A DNA stretch of 5,144 bases from contig DAOVIO010000232.1 in assembly GCA_030673645.1 (NCBI GenBank), positions 1 through 5,144 of the forward strand, read 5' to 3'. Below are positions 1 to 5,144 of this stretch, piece by piece. Positions within the stretch are counted from its first letter, which is position 1; each line of letters starts with the position of its first letter. The notes under the pieces are model-generated. The model ran no database searches and was not told where the DNA came from. It saw only the letters and a program-made list of their open reading frames with translations. The stretch comes from JAGLSB01 sp023135955 (GTDB lineage Bacteria > Bacteroidota > Bacteroidia > Bacteroidales > GCA-2748055). Position numbers and translations under genes: made by a program.

Positions 1-26
1 CCTAGTTTTACCCGAAATCAAAATCT

Positions 27-1406
27 ATGCCTGGTAAATTTGGACAATCACTAATAGACTTGAGTAATTTTCTTTGGGGTACACCACTATTGATTTTATT
101 GTTTTCAGGAGGACTATTCTTTTTTATATCCTCAGGGCTGAAACCATTGCGATACGTGGGGCACGCTCTTGCAATACTAAAAGGAAAATTTGACAAAGAA
201 GATGAGCCCGGACAAATCTCACATTATCAGGCATTGTCTACTGCGCTTGCTGGAACAGTGGGAATGGGCAACATAAGTGGAGTAGCTTTAGCCATTATAA
301 TGGGTGGACCAGGTACAATATTCTGGATGTGGATTTCAGCCCTTCTGGGGATGTTAACAAAGTATTTTACTTGTACCCTGGCTGTAATGTTTAGAGGATA
401 TGATAGCAAAGGAGAGTTACAGGGTGGTCCAATGTATTACATTGTTGAAGGTCTGGGTAAAAATTGGAAACCACTAGCCGTATTTTTCTCACTAGTGGCT
501 ATGATAGGAGTTTCTCCTATGTTTCAGGCAAATCAGCTTACTCAAGCATTTGTAGATATCGTATTAGTTCCTAATGGAGTTAGAGAAAGTATTATTCTTA
601 GATTTACTATTGGGATTATAATTACAATAATTGTTGCTCTTGTTGTTTTTGGCGGAATAAAGCGAATAGCTAAAGTAGCTGGGAGTCTTGTGCCATTAAT
701 GGTAGTTATCTATATTATTTCAGTCTTGAGCATACTAATATTAAATTCAAGTGAAATTATTCCATCTTTCAAACTAATAATTCATGATGCTTTTACTGCA
801 AGATCAGTGATGGGCGGCGCTCTTGGATCACTAATAATAATGGGATTCAGAAGAGCAGCATTTTCTAATGAAGCTGGAATTGGTACTGCACCTATGGCTC
901 ATGGAGCGGCAAAAACCAAGGAGCCAGTAAGGGAAGGACTTGTGGCAATGCTAGGCCCTTTTATTGATACAATTATAGTTTGTACCATGACAGCTTTAGC
1001 AATAATAATTACTGGTGTTTGGATAGATAGTTCAGAGGAGGGAATTAGCTTAACATCAAAGGCTTTTGAAGTTGGCATTCCTTATATCGGCAAATATATC
1101 CTTATTAGTTGTGTTAGTATTTTTGCTCTAACAACCTTGTTTGCTTTTCCTTATTACGGTACAAAAGCCTTTTCTTACGTATTTGGAGCCGAATATGGCA
1201 ATATCTACAAATATCTATACGTTGCCAGTATTAGCTTGGGTGCCGTTTCATCTTTAGATGTTGTAATAAGTATTTTTGATAGTGCTTATGCTTTGATGGC
1301 TTTCCCAACAATGTTATCTGCAATACTATTGTCTCCCCATGTTGTAAGAGAAACAAAAAAGTATTTTAATAAGTATGAAAAGGGGGACTTTAATCTGAAA
1401 AAATGA
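27..1406 (+). CDS. Sodium:alanine/glycine symporter family (AGCS) transporter
   Basis: Inner-membrane secondary transporter expected to couple Na+ influx to uptake of a small neutral amino acid such as alanine or glycine. The 459-residue length is normal for the family and the protein is rich in hydrophobic segments throughout. Visible family motifs are STALAGTVGMGNISGVA (about residues 71-87), GGPGTIFWMWISALLG (93-108, close to the AGCS signature), QGGPMYYI (132-139), FQANQLTQ (166-173) and RAAFSNEAGIGTAPMAHGAA (276-295). A small oddity is at 372-380, where the family's usual GWxYYGE-type stretch reads FAFPYYGTK, so substrate range may differ from alanine. The start is fixed by an in-frame TAG at 3-5 with only this ATG following it; no Shine-Dalgarno is present. 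The stop overlaps the next gene by ATGA, indicating one transcript. Family assignment is firm; substrate is inferred. Confidence 0.95.
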   Translation: MPGKFGQSLIDLSNFLWGTPLLILLFSGGLFFFISSGLKPLRYVGHALAILKGKFDKEDEPGQISHYQALSTALAGTVGMGNISGVALAIIMGGPGTIFWMWISALLGMLTKYFTCTLAVMFRGYDSKGELQGGPMYYIVEGLGKNWKPLAVFFSLVAMIGVSPMFQANQLTQAFVDIVLVPNGVRESIILRFTIGIIITIIVALVVFGGIKRIAKVAGSLVPLMVVIYIISVLSILILNSSEIIPSFKLIIHDAFTARSVMGGALGSLIIMGFRRAAFSNEAGIGTAPMAHGAAKTKEPVREGLVAMLGPFIDTIIVCTMTALAIIITGVWIDSSEEGISLTSKAFEVGIPYIGKYILISCVSIFALTTLFAFPYYGTKAFSYVFGAEYGNIYKYLYVASISLGAVSSLDVVISIFDSAYALMAFPTMLSAILLSPHVVRETKKYFNKYEKGDFNLKK

Positions 1407-2086
1407 GAATTATAATATTCATAGTGGTTCTATTCTCGGCACATGATATCAATTATAGGGAGATATTTAAAGAGGAATATGATAAAGCAGCTCTGTTTAT
1501 GGATGAAAACAAAGATATAATTGAAAAAACATGTCGTTTATTTGACAACAATCCATTTGTGATATCCAGCATCATTTTCCCTGAAGCAATTAGGTATTCA
1601 ATGATTAGAGACTATCTTGAGACTGCCTCACTTGAGCTTGTATACGTAAGTACAGGAGAAGCTGATTTTTCAATAGGAAGTTTCCAAATTAAACCTTCAT
1701 TTGCAGAAAGAGTTGAATATTATGCGAAGCATGAAATGAAATTCATTGAAGCTGAACTTTTGGATTGGTTTAGCTATGACGAGGGATTAAAAGATTATCA
1801 GATAAGAAAAGAAAGATTGGAAAGATTGAAAAGCACTGAAGGTCAGTTGCTTTATGTCAATTTATTTTATAAGTATTTACTTAACCGCTTCGATAAACTT
1901 AATAAAAATGGAGCTGAATATCTTATAAAATTCTCAAGTACTGCATACAATCATGATTTTGAAGCAGACATGAAGGAAATTGAAATCTATATGTCAAAAG
2001 CTTTTTTCCCTTGGGGCGTAAAAAATGACAAAGAAAAATTTAATTACGCTGATATTGCATGGTATTATTATCAGGATATTAAATAA
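1403..2086 (+). CDS. Conserved hypothetical protein with lytic-transglycosylase-like (SLT/lysozyme fold) motifs
   Basis: A 227-residue protein without a name known to me. The N-terminus (MRIIIFIVVLFSAHD) is a short hydrophobic stretch that could be a minimal signal peptide, suggesting export to the periplasm. Three spaced motifs match the order seen in soluble lytic transglycosylases: SSIIFPEAIRYS, with Glu61 as candidate catalytic acid; DFSIGSFQIKPSF (88-100), resembling the family's G-L-M-Q-I-x-P block; and SSTAYNHDF (178-186), resembling AYNAG. If these are functional, the protein would cleave peptidoglycan glycan strands. The middle (about 105-165) is charged and helical-looking, and the tail is aromatic (WYYYQDIK). 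Its ATG overlaps the symporter stop codon (ATGA at 1403-1406), so translation is probably coupled by re-initiation. The gene is clearly real; the enzymatic call is motif-based, and it could be an inactive relative or unrelated. Confidence 0.85.
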   Translation: MRIIIFIVVLFSAHDINYREIFKEEYDKAALFMDENKDIIEKTCRLFDNNPFVISSIIFPEAIRYSMIRDYLETASLELVYVSTGEADFSIGSFQIKPSFAERVEYYAKHEMKFIEAELLDWFSYDEGLKDYQIRKERLERLKSTEGQLLYVNLFYKYLLNRFDKLNKNGAEYLIKFSSTAYNHDFEADMKEIEIYMSKAFFPWGVKNDKEKFNYADIAWYYYQDIK

Positions 2087-2169
2087 TATACTTCCCAGGC
2101 GTTTGCATTTTCATTTTTATTATTTTCATAATCAATACATTTTAAAGCTATTTTCTACATAAAATTTCC

Positions 2170-2177
2170 TACTTTTG
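2170..2177 (+). promoter_or_regulatory. Bacteroidota-type -7 promoter element upstream of typA
   Basis: TACTTTTG matches the Bacteroidota primary-sigma -7 consensus TAnnTTTG exactly and lies 18 bp before the typA ATG, in a non-coding, AT-rich gap. A transcription start a few bases downstream would leave a leader of roughly 10 nt. No convincing TTTG-type -33 element is found at the expected distance (around 2145-2150 reads AAGCTA), which lowers confidence. It would give typA its own promoter, separate from the symporter operon. Confidence 0.5.
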
Positions 2178-2195
2178 CGGCTCAATTTACAAAGG

Positions 2196-3956
2196 ATGGA
2201 ATCAATAAGAAACATTGCAATAATTGCACATGTTGATCATGGTAAAACTACCCTGGTCGATAAAATAATTTATGAGTGTAATACCCTTGATTCAAGAAAG
2301 CCTGGCGGCGACTTGATACTAGACAGTAACGATCTTGAAAGAGAAAGGGGAATTACTATTCTTTCGAAAAATGTATCAGTACAATATAAGGGTGTTAAGA
2401 TTAATATAATTGATACTCCCGGGCACGCCGATTTTGGTGGAGAAGTTGAAAGGGTATTGAAGATGGCCGATGGAGTTTTATTATTAGTAGATGCATTTGA
2501 AGGACCAATGCCTCAAACTCGTTTTGTCCTGAATAAGGCGGTCGAGCTGGGACTTAAACCAATTGTAGTAGTAAATAAGGTGGATAAAGAAAATTGTAGT
2601 CCTGAAGATGCTCAACAGGATGTGTTCGACCTTATGTATAATCTGGATGCAAGTGAAGAACAGCTTGACTTTCAAACAATTTTTGGATCGGCAAAGAATG
2701 GTTGGATGAGTCATGACTTTAAGAAGCCTACTACAAACGTTACTGCTTTACTTGATACTATTATTAGTGAAATTCCTGAAGCTCCTTATAAAGAAGGAAG
2801 TCCTCAAATGCAGATTGCATCGCTAGACTTTTCAAGTTTTGTAGGAAGAATTGCAATCGGTAGAGTCTTTCGCGGGGATATTCAGGAGGGTCAGGAATAT
2901 ACTATATGTCAGAAAGCAGGAAGTAAATCCAGAATTAAGATTAAGGAATTGTTTGTATTTGAAGGACTTGAAAGAAAAAGAGTTAAAAGGGTTAGGAGTG
3001 GTGATTTATGTGCAATTGTGGGAATTGAGAATTTTGATATTGGGGATACTGTGGCTGACTTTGAGTCTCCAGAATCATTACCGCGTATTTCTATTGATGA
3101 GCCAACCATGAGTATGCTATTTCTTATTAATAATTCACCATTCTTTGGTCAGGAAGGTAAACTAGTAACTTCCAGACATATAAGAGACAGATTATATAAA
3201 GAAACAGAAAAGAATTTAGCTTTAAGGGTAAAAGATACTGGTTCTGAAGATCGTTTTATGGTTCATGGAAGAGGGGTTCTTCACCTATCAGTATTATTAG
3301 AAACTATGCGCAGAGAAGGTTATGAGCTTCAGGTAGGTAGACCAAAAGTTATAATGAAAGAAATTGAAGGTGTTAAATGTGAGCCTTTTGAAGTATTAGT
3401 AGTGGATGTTCCTGAACCACATTCGGGAAAAGTTATTGAACAAGTTACCCGCAGAAAAGGTGAAATGTTAATAATGGAACCAAAAGGTGACGTGCTCCAC
3501 CTCGAATTTAATATTCCTGCAAGAGGTCTTATTGGCTTGCGAAATGTTTTGCTAACCCTAACTGCAGGGGAGGCTGTAATGAATCATCGTTTTAGTGAGT
3601 ATGCAGCTGTAAAGGATGAAATCAAGGAAAGACTTGCAGGCTCGTTAGTTTCTTCAGAAACTGGTTCAGCTCTGTCTTTTTCATTGAACAGACTGCAGGA
3701 TAGAGGGAAATTTTTTATTGATCCCGGCGAGAAAGTATATAAAGGTCAGGTAATTGGTGAATATACCAGAGACGGTGATCTCGAAGTAAATATTACTAAG
3801 GCGAAAAAGCAAAGTAATGTTAGGGCATCAGGAACAGATGATGCAGTTAAAATTGCACCTAAAATTCAATTTTCTCTAGAGGAATCTATGGAATATATTA
3901 AAGATGATGAGTACCTTGAAATCACTCCTAAAAGTATTAGGATGAGGAAGATCTAG
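2196..3956 (+). CDS. typA: Translational GTPase TypA/BipA
   Basis: Ribosome-associated GTPase of the EF-G/LepA superfamily, linked in other bacteria to ribosome assembly, cold growth and stress. All G motifs are intact: G1 AHVDHGKTT (11-19), G2 RGITI (51-55), G3 DTPGH (73-77), G4 NKVD (127-130) and G5 GSAKN (164-168). The GTPase domain is followed by a beta-barrel domain II (about 200-300), domain III containing GRGVLHLSVLLETMRREGYE, an EF-G domain V-like section beginning near EPFEVLVVDVPEPHSG, and the TypA-specific C-terminal domain ending ITPKSIRMRKI. I chose the ATG at 2196, giving 586 residues beginning MESIRNIAIIAHVDHGK, because family members start a few residues before the first beta strand; the upstream in-frame TTG at 2175 lies inside the promoter motif. 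Oddity: family members carry a further 10-20 mostly basic residues after the R-M-R-K segment, absent here, and repeat DNA begins immediately after the stop. Function is probably retained. Confidence 0.97.
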   Translation: MESIRNIAIIAHVDHGKTTLVDKIIYECNTLDSRKPGGDLILDSNDLERERGITILSKNVSVQYKGVKINIIDTPGHADFGGEVERVLKMADGVLLLVDAFEGPMPQTRFVLNKAVELGLKPIVVVNKVDKENCSPEDAQQDVFDLMYNLDASEEQLDFQTIFGSAKNGWMSHDFKKPTTNVTALLDTIISEIPEAPYKEGSPQMQIASLDFSSFVGRIAIGRVFRGDIQEGQEYTICQKAGSKSRIKIKELFVFEGLERKRVKRVRSGDLCAIVGIENFDIGDTVADFESPESLPRISIDEPTMSMLFLINNSPFFGQEGKLVTSRHIRDRLYKETEKNLALRVKDTGSEDRFMVHGRGVLHLSVLLETMRREGYELQVGRPKVIMKEIEGVKCEPFEVLVVDVPEPHSGKVIEQVTRRKGEMLIMEPKGDVLHLEFNIPARGLIGLRNVLLTLTAGEAVMNHRFSEYAAVKDEIKERLAGSLVSSETGSALSFSLNRLQDRGKFFIDPGEKVYKGQVIGEYTRDGDLEVNITKAKKQSNVRASGTDDAVKIAPKIQFSLEESMEYIKDDEYLEITPKSIRMRKI

Positions 3957-3972
3957 GGGGATGGTGCGGTGG

Positions 3973-3997
3973 TGTGCTAATGTGCTTGTGTGCTGAT
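3973..3997. repeat. Octamer tandem repeat TGTGCTNN, three copies
   Basis: TGTGCT occurs at 3973, 3981 and 3989, exactly 8 bp apart, with variable two-base fillers (AA, TG, GA). The array begins 17 bp after the typA stop. I recall similar TGTGCTGA/TGTGCTAA strings between genes in Bacteroidota genomes, but cannot check this here. It has no hairpin-plus-T-tract, so it is not an intrinsic terminator. No coding potential is evident. Confidence 0.7.
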
Positions 3998-4030
3998 TGT
4001 TGTCATCGAGTTAGAAATTTGAGATCACAG

Positions 4031-4091
4031 AACCAGCAACCCTTCGACCCTTCGGCTAGCTCAGGGACCGCAGGCTCAGGGCACCTCCAGT
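4031..4091. repeat. 61-bp GC-rich direct repeat, copy 1
   Basis: First of two adjacent copies. Its first 52 bases (4031-4082) are identical to 4092-4143; the last 9 bases form a less conserved junction (ACCTCCAGT). By hand count 34 of the 52 identical bases are G or C, far above the surrounding genes. Internally it is built from doubled sub-motifs: CCCTTCG twice (4040, 4048) and GCTCAGGG twice (4059, 4074). CCCT and AGGG are complementary, so nested short stems around the GCTAGC centre (4055-4060) are possible, though only 4-bp arms match cleanly. Confidence 0.9.
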
Positions 4092-4152
4092 AACCAGCAA
4101 CCCTTCGACCCTTCGGCTAGCTCAGGGACCGCAGGCTCAGGGCGGCGCCAGT
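4092..4152. repeat. 61-bp GC-rich direct repeat, copy 2
   Basis: Second copy, immediately following copy 1, so the two form a 122-bp tandem duplication. The core 4092-4143 is identical to copy 1; the junction (4144-4152) reads GGCGCCAGT and differs from copy 1 at three positions. It runs directly into the AACCAGT heptamer array. Each copy itself starts with AACCAGCAACC, a variant of that heptamer, which suggests the GC-rich core sits within a heptamer array rather than beside it. Confidence 0.9.
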
Positions 4153-4177
4153 AACCAGTAACCAGTAACCAGTAACC
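4148..4177. repeat. AACCAGT heptamer tandem array
   Basis: Thirty bases with a perfect 7-bp period: a partial CCAGT, three full AACCAGT units (4153-4173) and a partial AACC. The array ends 3 bp before the ABC-F start codon, so it occupies the position where leader and ribosome-binding sequence would normally be. Unit-number change by slippage would shift the spacing of any upstream promoter to the ATG in 7-bp steps. Confidence 0.92.
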
Positions 4178-4180
4178 ATT

Positions 4181-5144
4181 ATGCTCCTACTTTCCGCAGA
4201 AAATCTTGAAAAGAACTTTGGTGAGAGAATTCTCTTCTCGGAACTAAATATTGGCCTCAAAACAGGTGACAAAGCTGCACTGATTGCTGCAAATGGTACC
4301 GGTAAAACAAGTTTACTGAAGATTTTGGTCGGTAAAGATCAACCGGAAAAAGGTAATGTTATTTATGCTCAGGGATTACGGATAGCCTTACTTGAACAAG
4401 TACCAGAGTTTAATGAGTCGTACACTATAAGGAAACAGATAAGCCAGGCAAGCACCAGAATCACAAAGATTATAAATACTTACCAAGATGCAGTTGATGC
4501 AAACAGCAAGCAGGAAAATGCTTTTAATAGGGGTAAATTAGAGGAAGCTAGCGCTGCCATGGATATTGCAGAAGCATGGGATTATGAAAGAAAACTGGCA
4601 GAGATGCTTGACAGATTTGCTATTGTCAATCTTGATCAAAAAATCAATACACTTTCCGGTGGTCAGAAAAAAAGACTTGCTTTAGCTTTGACACTTATCG
4701 ATAAACCCGATCTTTTGTTGCTGGATGAACCAACAAATCACCTGGATATTGAAATGATAGAGTGGTTGGAAACATATTTATCCCAGTCTAAGCAAAGCTT
4801 TCTAATGGTCACTCATGACCGCTACTTTCTTGACAATGCCTGTAATATGATTTTTGAGCTTGAAGACCAGACAATGTATGCTCACACAGGTAATTATGAA
4901 TTATTCCTTAGAAATAAGGCTGCTCGCGAGAAAGCGGATGATGCAGAGATTCAAAAAGCACGGTCTTATGTAAGGAATGAACTTGACTGGATGCGAAGGA
5001 TGCCTAAGGCCAGAACCACAAAATCTAAAAGCAGGATAGATAACTTTCATGAAATTCATAAAAAAGCTTCTTCTCAAAAAGAAAACAGGGATTTGAAGCT
5101 AGAGATAAATATGAAGAGAATGGGAGGGAAGGTGCTGGAAATTA
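4181..5144 (+). CDS. ABC-F family ATPase, Uup-like (3' end outside window)
   Basis: Soluble twin-ATPase ABC protein without membrane segments; ABC-F members bind the ribosomal E site and modulate translation, and Uup-type members are also linked to DNA-transposition and ribosome phenotypes. The 321 visible codons hold the whole first ATPase domain: Walker A AANGTGKT (36-43), signature LSGGQKKR (158-165), Walker B LLLLDEPTNHLD (178-189, D182/E183) and switch H212 in VTHDRYF. The inter-domain linker then begins, with ELDWMRRMPKARTTKSKSRI, the wording I associate with Uup. The second ATPase domain and the C-terminal coiled coil lie beyond the window. The ATG at 4181 is set by an in-frame TAA at 4166-4168 and by the MLLLSAENLEKNFG opening typical of the family. 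Walker A has Ala where Gly is usual; I believe this is common in Bacteroidota homologues. Expression signals are unclear because repeats abut the start. Confidence 0.94.
   Translation, partial: MLLLSAENLEKNFGERILFSELNIGLKTGDKAALIAANGTGKTSLLKILVGKDQPEKGNVIYAQGLRIALLEQVPEFNESYTIRKQISQASTRITKIINTYQDAVDANSKQENAFNRGKLEEASAAMDIAEAWDYERKLAEMLDRFAIVNLDQKINTLSGGQKKRLALALTLIDKPDLLLLDEPTNHLDIEMIEWLETYLSQSKQSFLMVTHDRYFLDNACNMIFELEDQTMYAHTGNYELFLRNKAAREKADDAEIQKARSYVRNELDWMRRMPKARTTKSKSRIDNFHEIHKKASSQKENRDLKLEINMKRMGGKVLEI

Larger units (their letters stand above)
3957..4180. other. Gene-free composite repeat spacer between typA and the ABC-F gene
   Basis: The 224-bp gap contains the octamer array, about 33 bp of apparently unique sequence (3998-4030), the duplicated 61-bp element and the heptamer array, and no coding region, RNA gene or intrinsic terminator that I can support. 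No exact TAnnTTTG promoter motif is visible; the closest string, TAGAAATTTG (4012-4021), has the wrong internal spacing. Its composition (GC-rich, low complexity) contrasts with the AT-rich genes on both sides. Confidence 0.8.

Noticed and set aside
3..10. TAGTTTTA as a -7 promoter element for the symporter
   Set aside because: It differs from TAnnTTTG at the last base, and any -33 region lies outside the window. Its 16-bp distance to the ATG resembles that before typA, but this is too weak to list as a feature.
8..409. Minus-strand open frames at 8-196 and 227-409
   Set aside because: They are antiparallel to the strongly conserved symporter gene and have no recognisable protein features.
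2087..2169. Terminator or small RNA between the transglycosylase-like gene and typA
   Set aside because: The stretch is AT-rich with T runs, but the only stem candidate (GC-GTTT-GC near 2100) is 2 bp. Nothing supportable.
2175..2195. Upstream TTG start for typA adding seven residues
   Set aside because: The TTG is part of the TAnnTTTG promoter element, and family members begin a few residues before the NIAIIAHVDHGK strand, as the ATG at 2196 gives.
2484..2714. Minus-strand open frame inside typA
   Set aside because: It lies wholly within the conserved GTPase domain, has no recognisable motifs and is explained as a shadow of typA. The same applies to the open frames at 2851-3111 (+) and 2909-3109 (-).
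4040..4081. Intrinsic terminator for typA formed by the CCCTTCG/GCTCAGGG arms
   Set aside because: Clean arms are only 4 bp with mismatches inside and there is no T-tract after them on either strand.
4031..4152. CRISPR-like array
   Set aside because: There are only two copies, the junctions are 9 bp and share the CCAGT ending, and no cas genes are nearby. This is a tandem duplication.

Overview
The window reads as an ordinary chromosomal stretch of a Bacteroidota bacterium, probably an uncultured Bacteroidales- or Marinilabiliales-like lineage. The basis is AT-rich coding sequence, the absence of Shine-Dalgarno motifs before the starts, an exact Bacteroidota-type -7 promoter element (TAnnTTTG) ahead of typA, and protein wording in the symporter, the TypA GTPase and the ABC-F ATPase that I recognise as typical of that phylum. 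All four genes are on the + strand.

Layout: (1) 27-1406 is a complete sodium:amino-acid symporter of the AGCS (alanine/glycine:cation symporter) family. (2) 1403-2086 overlaps its stop by ATGA. It encodes a 227-residue protein with no name I know, but the order Glu / G-x-FQIKP / AYN points to a divergent lytic-transglycosylase (lysozyme-like) fold. (3) A 109-bp AT-rich gap holds the typA promoter motif. (4) 2196-3956 is typA/bipA, a ribosome-associated translational GTPase that stops right after the RMRKI motif, without the basic tail I expect in this family. (5) 3957-4180 is a gene-free, repeat-built spacer: an octamer array (TGTGCTNN), two 61-bp GC-rich direct repeats, and an AACCAGT heptamer array that reaches to 3 bp from the next start codon. 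(6) From 4181 to the window edge is the first 321 codons of a Uup-like ABC-F ATPase, cut by the window end.

How they fit together: genes 1 and 2 are almost certainly translationally coupled. Their pairing could mean import of amino acids, possibly alanine released from peptidoglycan, next to a wall-cleaving enzyme, but that is inference. TypA and the ABC-F protein both act on the ribosome. The repeat block between them makes co-transcription uncertain. I see no strong case for a wholly new system. The most noteworthy items are the composite repeat block, the shortened TypA C-terminus at its edge, and the divergent transglycosylase-like protein coupled to the symporter.
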